NCBI GenBank assembly: GCA_027452145.1
Contig: DAIDHB010000343.1
Coordinates: 1 to 41,698, forward strand
Length of the DNA: 41,698 bases
From: Planctomycetales bacterium
GTDB taxonomy: Bacteria > Planctomycetota > Planctomycetia > Isosphaerales > Isosphaeraceae
Direction of reading: 5' to 3'
Made by a program: the position numbers and the translations under genes. Positions 1 to 10,449 of the stretch are shown here, piece by piece (positions within the stretch are counted from its first letter, which is position 1; each line of letters begins with the position of its first letter). Below the pieces are notes generated by a model that was given only the letters and a program-made list of their open reading frames with translations, had not been told where the DNA came from and ran no database searches.

Positions 1-3000
1 GTGGTGCCGTCGTACACCTTGGTGTCGCCGGTCGCGATGATGGTCAAGTCGGCGGGCGTGATGGTCCCGGAGGCGCTCCGCGTGGTGACCGTGTAGTCGT
101 TCCCGCCATCGCCGTCGTTGACGGTGTAGCCGGTGACCTTCAGTGTGCTGCCATTGATCCCGAGTACGTCCTTCGAGGTGAACGCCTGGATTAGCCCGGT
201 CACCGTGTCGCTGCCGTAGGTCGTGCTAACGGTGGGGGCTGCGGAGGAGCCGGTGGTGCCATCGTACACCTTGGTGTCGTCGGTCGCCGTGACGGTCAGT
301 GGAGCGGGCGTGATCACGCCCGCCGAAGTCGGCACCAATGCATACGTGTAATTATTTCCGTTGTTGCCGTCGTCGACGGTCCCGACCGGCGTCAGCGTCA
401 ACCCGGTGCCCACATTTCTGGTGCTGTACGTCTCGGTGAAGTGGGGTTTGTCACCGGTGGCCAAGCTGCCCGACGTGATCGTCGGGACCACCGTCGCCGC
501 GCTCGCCGTGCCATCGTAGACCTTGGTGCTGGCAACCGCCGTGATCGTGAGCGCCGCCGGGTTGACCGTCAGTTGACTCGATCCGTTGGCTGCGAGGAAA
601 ACGCCATCGGTCGCGTACTCGTAGGTGACGTCGTAGACCTTCACGTTCAGCACCACGTCCGTGCGTGTGAACTGGGTCGAGAAGGAACCGTCGGCGGCGA
701 TCTTGGCGTCTTTTGTCACGCCGTTGACCGTGACGGCCACGGCCTCTCCAGCCGGAGCCTGCGAACCGGACTCGAGCGTGCCCGTGAACGTCACCGTGTT
801 CCCGTATGTGACCGTCTGGCCGCTCAGTCCGGAGAAGTTCGGCTGGATCTGATTGGTCAGTTTGAATGAAGCCGACGACGTCACTCCGATGGCGGAAGCG
901 GTCACGGTATAGGTACCGGCGGTGGCGTTGGCCGTGGCCGTGACGCTCGCCGGGCCGCTCGCGCTCGTGACCGCCGAACTGGCACTGAGCGTGGCACTGG
1001 CGCCCGACGATGGCGCACTGAAGTTGATGGTCGCCCCCGGGAGCGCCGCGCCGGCGAAATCCTCGGTCAACAGGGCCGCCAATGCAGAACCGAATGCCTG
1101 GCTGACCATCGTGCTTTGAGCGCTTCCCGACGAAACGGCCACGGTGTAGCCCTGGTCCTGGAAGGCGCCGATGTCGACGCTTCCGGAAGTCGGACGCGGC
1201 GCCCCCCGCTCGTCGGTGGTGATGCCGCCCACGGCCGTACCCGCGCCAATGGCGGCGCTGCCGGGCAAGAGCGCCATGGTCTCGCTCGGTCCGCCGTAGG
1301 CGCCGAGTGGGGCCAGTCCCGGGCCGGCGAGACCGGTCAAGACGATGTTGTTGTCGATGCCCTTTGTGAGGCCGCCCGCCCCACCGGGTCCGACCAGGTT
1401 ATACGAGCTGGAGCTGTCGACGCTGCCGAAGATGTCGCTGGCGGAGCCGCCGCTCCCGGTGTTGCCGGCGACGATCGTGTCCTGCAAGGTCGCCGTGCCT
1501 TTGTCATACAGGCCGCCGCCGTTTGCGCTGGCGTAGTTGCCGCTGACGGTGCAGCCGGTCAGGCTCGCCGTGCCGTCGACCACGAGGCCGCCGCCGGCCT
1601 TGGCCGAGTTGCCGCTGATCGTGCACTCGATGAGCGCCAGTGTACCCACGTCACCCAGCCCGCCGCCGTTGTCCGTCGCCGAGTTTCCGGAGATGGTGCA
1701 GTCGGTGAGCGTGGTGTTCCCCTTGTTATACAGGCCGCCGCCGTCGAGGCTGGCCGAGCCGCCGCTGATGGTGAGTCCCGAGATGGAGGCGGTCACGCCG
1801 GAGTCGACGACGAATACACGGCTCGCACCCCCGCCGCTGACTGTCAAGCCCCCTGTCGGGTCGGTGATTGTCTCGATCCCGCTCGTGTCGCTCAGCTCGA
1901 GCGGACCCTGCGTCAGCATGATCGTCTGCGCCGTGCCGAAGACGTTTGAGTCCAGCGTGATCGTCTGGGCCCCGCCCATCACATTAGCCAGGTTGATGGC
2001 CTGGCGCAGGCTCAGGTCGCCCGAAGGCGAGCCAGTACCGTCGCTCTTGGTATTGACCACGAGGCCGGTCTGAACCTGGAAGGCGCCGATGTCGGGCGTG
2101 GGGGTGTCGAGGGGCTCGCCACGCTGGTCGGTCGTGATACCGCTGACGGCCGTGCCCTGGCCGATGGCCCAGCTACCGGGAAGGAGCGCCATGGTCTGTG
2201 TTGGGCCGCCGTAATCGCCTAGCGGGGCCAGTCCCAGGTCGCTCACGCTCGGCAGGTAGATATTCCCGTTGACCCCATTGGTGAGCCCGCCCTGACCGCC
2301 TGTGCCGAGCAGGTTATAGCCTCCCGAGACATTCTGATTACCGGCGATGTCACTGGCGATCATGGAACCCGGCAGGGTGTTGCCGGCGATAATCGTGTCG
2401 GTCAGGGACGCTGGGCCGTTGTTGTCCAGCCCGCCGCCGTTCGTGGCGGAGTTGCCGCTGACCGTGCATGCCGTCAGAGTGACGGTGAGATTGTCGTACA
2501 GGCCGCGGATGCCGAACACGCCACCGCCGCTTGTGGCGGCATTGCCGCTGATCGTACAGTCGGTCAGGTTGGTGAACAATTGGTTCTCGACGCCGCCGCC
2601 GGTGGTAGCGGTGTTGTCGCTGATGGTGCAGTCCCCGATGTTCGCCGTGGTGTTGACGACCAGGCCGCCGCCGCCAACCGAGGCGTAGTTATCGCTGATC
2701 GTGGAATCGGTGATGCTCGACGCCTTGCTGGTACCCGAGAGGAACAGTCCACCTCCCTGCCCTTTGGCGGTGTTGCCGCTGACCGTGCAGCCGGTCAGAT
2801 TCACCTTGCCCGTAGAGAGAAAGCCACCGCCGCTTTGACCCGTAAAGTTGTCGCTGATCGTGCAATCGGTGACGGTGACGATCGCCGCGCCACCCGATTG
2901 CACTCCGCCGCCCCCTCCACCAAAGACCGCATTGCCGCTGACGGTGCAATTGGTCAAGGTCAGAGCGGCGTCATCCGACAGGCCGCCGCCTCCTGCGCCG

Positions 3001-3728
3001 TCGAAGCCCGAGGCGGTGTTGCTGGTGATGGTGCAGCCGGTCAGGGTCATCGTGCCGATGTGATTCCACAAGCCGCCGCCATAGTGAGCGCTGTTGCTGG
3101 TGATGGTGCAGCCGGTCAGGGTCATCGTGCCCGATGAGTTCGACACTCCGCCGCCATCCCCGTTGGAGTTGCCGCTGATGGTGCAATCGGTCAGGTAGGC
3201 TGTGCCGCCATCATTGGCTATGCCGGCCCCAATCTGAAAGTAATCAATCGTGTTGCCTTTAATCGTGCAATCGGTCAGGGTCACAGTGCCGTTATTCAAC
3301 AGGCCGCCTCCGTCACCACTACCTTGACCGAGCTTGCCCCCGGTGAAAGTCAGGCCCGAAATCGACGCCCTGACCCCTCCCTCGACCTGGAAGACCCGGC
3401 CCTGGCCGCCGGCGCTGACCGTCACGCCCGCCGCCGGGCCGGTGATCGTCTGTGTCCCACTCGTGTTGCTCAGGTCGAGCTCGTTCCCACCCAGGGTGAT
3501 CGTCTTTGCCGTGCTGAAGAGCGTGGGATCGAAGTTGATCGTGTTGGCGCCCAAGGTCGCGTTGACTTCGCCGATCACGTACCGCAGGGTCCCGGCGCTG
3601 CCATCGTCGGCCGTGCTTGTCACGGTGAAGGTCGCGAGCAGCCGGCGCTCCTCCAGTTCCAGCAATCCCGGCCGCAGCCGATGCCGATCCCCTCGCCGGG
3701 ATCGCAATCCCAAGTTCCAGCTCTTCAT
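1..3728 (-). CDS. Secreted right-handed beta-helix / YDG-repeat giant protein (3' end outside window)
   Basis: One reading frame stays open from an ATG at 3728 to the left edge (about 1242 codons), so the C-terminus is missing. The N-terminus is short and basic and holds LELEERRLLATFTVTSTADD, the 'LExRxLL' start that marks many secreted planctomycete proteins, in place of a classical signal peptide. Two modules follow. Each begins with a 'TSTADDG/ NTKSDGT...LR.AI..N' strand, runs through many 'TLTDCTISGNSA..GGG' beta-helix rungs, and ends with 'LPGS.AIG.GTA...TDQRG.P...DIGAFQ', the choice-of-anchor-Q type ending. After these come Ig-like segments and at least three copies of 'TKVYDGT', typical of YDG/MBG domains. 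By family the protein should be a cell-surface or extracellular adhesin or scaffold; ligand unknown. It is a paralogue of the gene at 21487-25710. Frame and family are clear, function is inferred. Confidence 0.9.
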   Translation of the reverse strand, partial: MKSWNLGLRSRRGDRHRLRPGLLELEERRLLATFTVTSTADDGSAGTLRYVIGEVNATLGANTINFDPTLFSTAKTITLGGNELDLSNTSGTQTITGPAAGVTVSAGGQGRVFQVEGGVRASISGLTFTGGKLGQGSGDGGGLLNNGTVTLTDCTIKGNTIDYFQIGAGIANDGGTAYLTDCTISGNSNGDGGGVSNSSGTMTLTGCTITSNSAHYGGGLWNHIGTMTLTGCTITSNTASGFDGAGGGGLSDDAALTLTNCTVSGNAVFGGGGGGVQSGGAAIVTVTDCTISDNFTGQSGGGFLSTGKVNLTGCTVSGNTAKGQGGGLFLSGTSKASSITDSTISDNYASVGGGGLVVNTTANIGDCTISDNTATTGGGVENQLFTNLTDCTISGNAATSGGGVFGIRGLYDNLTVTLTACTVSGNSATNGGGLDNNGPASLTDTIIAGNTLPGSMIASDIAGNQNVSGGYNLLGTGGQGGLTNGVNGNIYLPSVSDLGLAPLGDYGGPTQTMALLPGSWAIGQGTAVSGITTDQRGEPLDTPTPDIGAFQVQTGLVVNTKSDGTGSPSGDLSLRQAINLANVMGGAQTITLDSNVFGTAQTIMLTQGPLELSDTSGIETITDPTGGLTVSGGGASRVFVVDSGVTASISGLTISGGSASLDGGGLYNKGNTTLTDCTISGNSATDNGGGLGDVGTLALIECTISGNSAKAGGGLVVDGTASLTGCTVSGNYASANGGGLYDKGTATLQDTIVAGNTGSGGSASDIFGSVDSSSSYNLVGPGGAGGLTKGIDNNIVLTGLAGPGLAPLGAYGGPSETMALLPGSAAIGAGTAVGGITTDERGAPRPTSGSVDIGAFQDQGYTVAVSSGSAQSTMVSQAFGSALAALLTEDFAGAALPGATINFSAPSSGASATLSASSAVTSASGPASVTATANATAGTYTVTASAIGVTSSASFKLTNQIQPNFSGLSGQTVTYGNTVTFTGTLESGSQAPAGEAVAVTVNGVTKDAKIAADGSFSTQFTRTDVVLNVKVYDVTYEYATDGVFLAANGSSQLTVNPAALTITAVASTKVYDGTASAATVVPTITSGSLATGDKPHFTETYSTRNVGTGLTLTPVGTVDDGNNGNNYTYALVPTSAGVITPAPLTVTATDDTKVYDGTTGSSAAPTVSTTYGSDTVTGLIQAFTSKDVLGINGSTLKVTGYTVNDGDGGNDYTVTTRSASGTITPADLTIIATGDTKVYDGT

Positions 3729-4246
3729 GGTTCCCCGGACCCCCGGCCCTTTTGATCAAGGGATCAGATGTGTGCTCCAACCGTGACACCCGCATGGAAG
3801 GACAGGCCGCTCTGATTCAGAACTCACGCCTGGGGGTGTCCCTACCCAACCGTCGATGTAACCGGTTCTTCCGGCCTCCGGCCCTTCCCAGTAAGGTGCT
3901 CGGATGCGGGCGGAATCTTGATTCCCGATGGGGCTCCCGTTAGGATGGTTGCCTTCAACCAATCCGATCTCAATGGACTGCTACTGCCGAACGACTTCCG
4001 GGATTGGCGCCGAGAAGCTCGGTCGGATGGCGACTCGCTGTGGTCGATTTGGGCCAGCGAATGCAACCGTGCGTGGCCCCTTGGCAGGCCCTGGTTCTGC
4101 CGCCCACAACCAGGTTGACCACGCGACCCAACGCACTTCTCCCTCTATCTGGATTACAAAACGGTTCGACACGCATCGCAAAAAAACCAATCGGAGCATC
4201 CCAAGTCCTTCAGCTAGCGTCTCCTTTATCCACGGAGATTTCAGCG
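3729..4246. other. Divergent intergenic region, no gene seen
   Basis: These 518 bases separate the divergently transcribed beta-helix gene and ECF sigma gene, so both promoters should lie here. Short open frames exist on both strands but lack codon bias and recognisable content. A TTGACC hexamer at 4115-4120 has no convincing -10 partner, so no promoter is called. Confidence 0.5.
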
Positions 4247-4894
4247 ATGAGGCTGGTCGATGGCGATGACGTCTCCACGAGTCCGACCTTGCTGAGCCAG
4301 GTCGCCGACTGGCAGGACCATCCGGCCTGGGTCCGGTTCCGGGACACCTACGACCCCTACTTGCGACGCTGGTGCTGCGGCTACGGCCTGGGCCCGGAGG
4401 CGATCGACGAAATCCGCGACATCATCTGGTGCGAGCTGGCCGGGCGGATGCGGACCTTCGAGTACGACCCCAGCGGCTCGTTCCGCGGCTGGCTGCGGCG
4501 GCTGTGCCAGTCGCGCGTGCTCAATTACCTGCACCAGCGGCGGGCTCACCCGCACGTCAGCCTCGATGATCGTGAGGACGAGCCGACGGCCGGCGGGCGC
4601 GGGATCTCTGGCCAGCCAGCCGACATTGATGATGAAGGCGAAGAGGCAATCGACCCGGCCCTGCGCCTGCTCCTGGACGCGGGCGCGCAAATCCAGGCGG
4701 CGGTGCGGGCGCGAGTCAAGCCCCACAACTGGGAAGCGTTCTCGCTGGTCGCGATCTACGACTGGAGCGTCGAGCAGGCCGCCAACACCCTCGGGATGAC
4801 CCGGGCCGCGGTTTATGCCGCCAAGGAGCGGGTGGCCCGGATGCTGCGCGACGAGGGCCTGCGCGTCCTGGACCAGCGGGCATCCGGCGCCTGA
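4247..4894 (+). CDS. ECF-type RNA polymerase sigma factor, paired with kinase
   Basis: The 215-residue product has sigma-70 family architecture. A region-2-like segment (about residues 25-95) contains WVRFRDTYDPYLRRW and FRGWLRRLCQSRVLNYL. An acidic linker follows, then a region-4 helix-turn-helix near the C-terminus with VEQAANTLGMTRAAVYAAK. I chose the ATG at 4247 because GGAG lies nine bases upstream; an open frame reaches back to 4004, but that extension has no sigma-like sequence. The kinase gene starts 41 bases downstream on the same strand. This sigma-plus-kinase arrangement recurs at 26001-31672 and suggests the kinase controls, or is controlled by, its sigma factor (inference). Target promoters are unknown. 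Confidence 0.88.
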   Translation: MRLVDGDDVSTSPTLLSQVADWQDHPAWVRFRDTYDPYLRRWCCGYGLGPEAIDEIRDIIWCELAGRMRTFEYDPSGSFRGWLRRLCQSRVLNYLHQRRAHPHVSLDDREDEPTAGGRGISGQPADIDDEGEEAIDPALRLLLDAGAQIQAAVRARVKPHNWEAFSLVAIYDWSVEQAANTLGMTRAAVYAAKERVARMLRDEGLRVLDQRASGA

Positions 4895-4935
4895 TCGACG
4901 TCCCTGTCACCCGATCCGATTGCGGAGGAACTCTG

Positions 4936-7344
<2,409 letters not shown>

Positions 7345-7620
7345 TGAGGGGCGGTGTCCTCGCCCGCAACCCGCCAACCCGCCCGACCGAACCCTCGCCG
7401 ACGACGGCCGGGACCCGACGGGCATCACCCGCCGACTGCCGGAGGCCGGGAGATAACGGAGAACGGAGAACGCGGCGAGTTCCGGGCCCACCGAAGCCGT
7501 CGAGAGCGGCCGTCGGACGCTATTTGACGTTGGCAACCAGGCGAGCCAAGATCGGGCCGCGGAGTGGGTTCCCGGTGGGTTCGGGCGAATCGGCCCGGCC
7601 GGCGGTCGATCGGCCGTTCC

Positions 7621-8094
7621 TTATCCCTTACGGATCTGATCCCAGGTCTGGGCGTCGATCCCGGGGAAACGGTTCAGGTGCGCCAGGTTCGTCGTCGCGA
7701 TGGTGACGGTGTCCCCGGGCCCGCCGGCGAGCGCCGCTTGCCCGGCGAGGATGGCATCGGCGTCGAGGGCGTCGGGCGACGCCGTAGGGGTCCCCGTCTG
7801 CCGAACGAAGGCCCAGAATTCCTCGGCCCTGATCATCGCGTCGGTTGTCAGGGTCAGTTGTCGGAAGCCGCTGCTCGGATCGAGCGCGAAATCGAGTCGC
7901 CTCAGGCTGCCGACGGCGCGAATTCGCAGGAGTTCGCGACGGACTTCGTAGTGGGCGATCTCCGGGATGATGATCGTTGCGCCGGCCGCCACGATGGCGT
8001 TGAGCCACGCGTTGTAATGAACGACCTGCGGCTTGTTCGGGGCGCGGACCATCAGGCCGAGCGGCCCGCTGTCCAGGAGGATCAGCCTCGCCAT
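7621..8094 (-). CDS. vapC: PIN-domain ribonuclease toxin (VapC-like)
   Basis: The 157-residue protein has the PIN pattern: LILLDSG with Asp8 at the end of strand 1, Glu45/Glu50 in PEIAHYEVRRELL, the acidic DALDADAILAGQA (Asp111/Asp113), and IATTN (132-136) near the C-terminus. PIN toxins of VapBC systems are Mg-dependent endoribonucleases that stop translation. The ATG at 8094 is two bases after the stop of the upstream gene, the usual antitoxin-toxin coupling. An in-frame extension to 8166 overlaps that gene and is unlikely. Family assignment is firm. The RNA target cannot be read from sequence. Confidence 0.87.
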   Translation of the reverse strand: MARLILLDSGPLGLMVRAPNKPQVVHYNAWLNAIVAAGATIIIPEIAHYEVRRELLRIRAVGSLRRLDFALDPSSGFRQLTLTTDAMIRAEEFWAFVRQTGTPTASPDALDADAILAGQAALAGGPGDTVTIATTNLAHLNRFPGIDAQTWDQIRKG

Positions 8095-8096
8095 GG

Positions 8097-8381
8097 TCAA
8101 TAGAGGCCCTCGAAGAGCTTGCGGTGGGGGCGATGCGCATCGAGGTCGCGCATGGCCTCTTCCCACGCCCCTGGCGGGTCTTCATCGGGCAGGGTCTTCA
8201 TCCGCTCGATGAAGGCGGCGATCGCCCTGGCATTCCGGGCCTGCTCCTCGGGCGTGATGGGGAGGACGCGGCCATGGGCGTCGTTGCACGGCACAGGACG
8301 AGGGATCGCCGGGCGTCCTCGATCCTGCGACGGAGCCTCTCTCGTCGTCTGACGATCCGGGTCTTCGGCGTGCAGGTCCAT
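8097..8381 (-). CDS. Probable antitoxin of the PIN toxin pair
   Basis: The 94-residue product begins at an ATG (8381) preceded by GAGGAGG, and ends two bases before the PIN toxin start, so the two are translationally coupled. The N-terminal half is proline-rich and low in structure. The C-terminal half reads GRVLPITPEEQ...IERMKTLPDEDPPGAWEEAM, then ends in RKLFEGLY. This is the position and size of a VapB antitoxin, with a helical dimer region and a tail that would occupy the toxin. I do not see a classic AbrB or RHH DNA-binding fold. The role is inferred from context and size. It resembles the small protein at 11670-11927 around the 'G..(..)EEQ.AR' stretch. Confidence 0.68.
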   Translation of the reverse strand: MDLHAEDPDRQTTREAPSQDRGRPAIPRPVPCNDAHGRVLPITPEEQARNARAIAAFIERMKTLPDEDPPGAWEEAMRDLDAHRPHRKLFEGLY

Positions 8382-8769
8382 GGTCCGATCCTCCTCATTC
8401 GAGATCACAGTGGCTCTGTAGAAGTGTACGCCGGCCCGCCCATGCGCGGGAGGCTTGATCGGTGCGCGAGCGCGGAAACCGAGACGAGCGCGGAAGCCGG
8501 AACGCAGCTCGCTTCCCTGTCCGGTCGGCACGTCCGGCCAGCTTGGCCTCGGCCGGGCCGGGTCGGATCCGATCGAATCGGACCCGGGGCGGCCGGCGCC
8601 GCGGAGGCGGGCGGGTGGGAACCCGGCGGGGCGGGCCGAGTGCGGTGTGACGCGTCCCGCTGCGACCGGCTGGTCCAGGGCCGCCGCACCATCGATCGGA
8701 GGAAGTCCGAAGGAGCGACGTGGAATCGGAAGCTCCTGACACGAATGGGGCATCGCGCGCCCGCAGACT
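8382..8769. other. Intergenic stretch between two toxin-antitoxin modules
   Basis: These 388 very GC-rich bases lie between the Xre-type antitoxin stop and the start of the next antitoxin, both on the minus strand. They should hold the promoter of the PIN module. Apart from the imperfect palindrome at 8558-8587 I see no gene or recognisable element. Confidence 0.4.
8558..8587. repeat. 30-bp imperfect palindrome
   Basis: CCGGGTC and GACCCGG flank a GAT/ATC and a central CGATCG, giving 26 of 30 positions self-complementary. It could be a hairpin terminator for the RES/Xre genes, which end about 180 bases away, or an operator for the PIN module. The sequence does not decide between these. Confidence 0.4.
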
Positions 8770-9162
8770 TCAACTGGCGACTCCGGACTCGAGATAGAAG
8801 ATCATGCTCCACAGGCGGTCGATCTCGCCGCGCTCGATCACTTCGAGCGGCTTCAGACCGTCGAAGGCCTCGTTCGGCGTGTCGAGCCACCCAGGGATCG
8901 CATCCGCCTCGACGACCTCGGCGAGCCGCTCCCGGAACCGGTCGAGCTCCTTGATGCGGCGGAGCCCCGGCTCGCTCACGGGCTTACCACCCTCCCAGTC
9001 GGCGATCGCGCGCTCGGAGAAGCCCGCGAGGCGGGAGAAGAGCTTGCGGCTGAGGCCGAGCCGACCGCGGACCGAGCCGACGGACGGCGGAACGACCGCG
9101 GGTCGGAACGCGACCGACCGCGTCGCTACCGTCTTCGTGTCGGACTTCTTCCTGGCTGCCAT
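8770..9162 (-). CDS. Xre/MbcA/ParS-type antitoxin of a RES toxin
   Basis: The 130-residue protein has a basic N-terminus, a helix-turn-helix at about 33-73 (LGLSRKLFSRLAGFSERAIA), and a C-terminal toxin-binding domain with WLDTPNEAFDGLKPLEVIE and GEIDRLW, the DUF2384-type 'PN.AFDG..P' signature. Xre antitoxins of this type sit on RES toxins and repress their own promoter. The ATG at 9162 lies five bases after AGGAGG; a GTG at 9168 would overlap that site. The RES toxin gene is upstream on the same strand, so the order is toxin then antitoxin, the reverse of the common Xre-RES order. The antitoxin is intact while its toxin is frameshifted. Confidence 0.88.
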   Translation of the reverse strand: MAARKKSDTKTVATRSVAFRPAVVPPSVGSVRGRLGLSRKLFSRLAGFSERAIADWEGGKPVSEPGLRRIKELDRFRERLAEVVEADAIPGWLDTPNEAFDGLKPLEVIERGEIDRLWSMIFYLESGVAS

Positions 9163-9179
9163 GACCACCTCCTCCCCAC

Positions 9180-9207
9180 ATCATGCCGAGGATGACCGGG
9201 GAGTCAA
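9180..9207 (-). promoter_or_regulatory. Putative sigma70-type promoter of the Xre antitoxin
   Basis: On the minus strand TTGACT (9207-9202) is followed after 16 bases by CATGAT (9185-9180), matching four of six -10 positions. It lies between the RES stop and the antitoxin ATG, just downstream of the tandem repeat at 9215-9238. It would let the antitoxin be made without the toxin gene. Called by eye only. Confidence 0.4.
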
Positions 9208-9211
9208 AAGG

Positions 9212-9238
9212 ATCTGCGTGCAGATTTGCATGCAGATT
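9212..9238. repeat. Tandem 12-bp palindromic repeat, candidate Xre operator
   Basis: TGCGTGCAGATT (9215-9226) is followed directly by TGCATGCAGATT (9227-9238), one mismatch in twelve. The first copy is embedded in the perfect inverted repeat ATCTGC-GT-GCAGAT (9212-9225). It sits immediately 5' of the putative antitoxin promoter, the expected place for autoregulation by the HTH antitoxin (inference). Confidence 0.5.
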
Positions 9239-9820
9239 ACGGCCGGTGGGGGAGCTCGTCCGCGTTGACGATCTCGAGTGCGCTCCCGCGGGCGAGATTG
9301 TCGGGGAACAGGATGAGGTTCACCCCGTCCGTCCTCGCCGCCGACAGGACGAGGAGCCCCTCCCAGTCGAGCTCGCGGACAAGACGCCCGATGGCCTGGA
9401 TCAGCGCCTCGCGGCCGGCGGCCTGCTGCTCGCGCCACGGCTCGTCGAGCATCCGCCGCGCGGAAACGCGGAGGGTAGACCGGGTCGGCCCGTTGGTGAG
9501 GTCGAGCACGCGGGCGAGACGGACGCGGACCGAGACGGTCACGCGCGGCATCGCCGACTCGATCGGGAGGCCGTAGTGGCGGAAGTGGGCCAGCACCTCG
9601 TCGAGCGCGGTGTGCGGGTCGAGGCTCGCGTAGACGGTGGGGAAACCGCGGGGTGGATTCCAGCGGGCGCCCGCGCTCCGGCTGCCGAAGCCGGTCAGGA
9701 GGTCATCCCTGTTCGCGTACCGGGGGACGCGGAGCGATAGACCACCCTGGACCAGGGTGCGGCCCTCACGTCGCAGCGCTCCGGTGCCCTGCGGTGCCGA
9801 CCGGATTCGGGGTGGAGCAT
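9237..9820 (-). pseudogene. RES-domain toxin gene, frameshifted in a C5 run
   Basis: From codon one at 9820 (ATG, GGGGA just upstream) the frame reads to VVYRSASP. It then continues one frame over as RYANRDDLLTGFGSRSAGARW, NPPRGFPTVYASL, the Glu region ALDEVLAHFRHYG and the Ser region GLLVLSAARTDGVNLILFPDN. The break is in five Cs (G run 9722-9726 on +). One added C makes the gene exactly 585 bases, 194 residues. RES toxins are NAD+-degrading phosphorylases named for conserved Arg, Glu and Ser. The Arg is probably that of VVYR, so the downstream open frame alone lacks it. A longer frame reaching to 9968 has no RES-like N-terminus. A sequencing error in the homopolymer is the main alternative. 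Confidence 0.75.
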
Positions 9821-10449
9821 CTCTTCCCCGTGCTGCGGGGTTGACCGTCGATATCGTGTCGCGACGCGACGGTCTCCAATCTTGCGGATTCCTTCCCGAC
9901 TGCCCAGTGGAACGCATGCGGATGGCCGCGTGGCTCAACTGACGACTCGCGCGCTCCGGTCCTGGCACACCGACGCAAGCTCAGGCGCGGCCTCTGGCCT
10001 TCTGGCCGCCGGAGCGGTTCCCATGCGGGCACACCTCGTGGAAATGAATCGGGGCCGATCTCACCCACGGCCCGCCAACACATCCGGGCCGCGGACGGAA
10101 GTCCCGCCGCCCGGCGGGCCAGGGCCGGACCGGCGATGCAACGGACGGCCTCGCGGGCCCAAGCCGGACGGACGGATCGGGGCCGGGACCAGGCGGATGG
10201 CGGATGCTGGGATCGTTGGCATCCGCAGATGGGCAATCCACCGCGCGAGCCCGCGACGAGGGCGTTTTCCCGATTGCCCGGCCGTCTGGGTGATTGACGA
10301 ATGTCCCGGTTCTGGTCCCTGAAGAATGTCCCCGTTCCTGTCTGTCCCCGTTCCTGTCTCGTTCTGGGCAGCGTGATCCACCGAGGCGTAGAGGGGCCTG
10401 GTCGGACGGGCGAGAGGATCGGCCCGGTGACCCGGGGGTTAGGCCGCGG
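9821..10449. other. Intergenic region without a recognisable gene
   Basis: These 629 bases upstream of the RES gene hold overlapping open frames on both strands, none with coding character or recognisable content. The only structured element is the short repeat cluster at 10302-10358. Confidence 0.5.
10302..10358. repeat. Short direct-repeat cluster (16-bp units)
   Basis: TGTCCCCGTTCCTGTC occurs twice back to back (10327-10342 and 10343-10358). A diverged copy, TGTCCCGGTTCTGGTC, lies at 10302-10317. It lies in a non-coding stretch and may be a fragment of a dispersed intergenic repeat. Confidence 0.5.

Noticed and set aside
9237..9968. A 243-residue RES protein starting at 9968
   Set aside because: The N-terminal 70 residues are low-complexity with no RES features, while the neighbouring frame from 9820 gives the expected VVYRSASP start.
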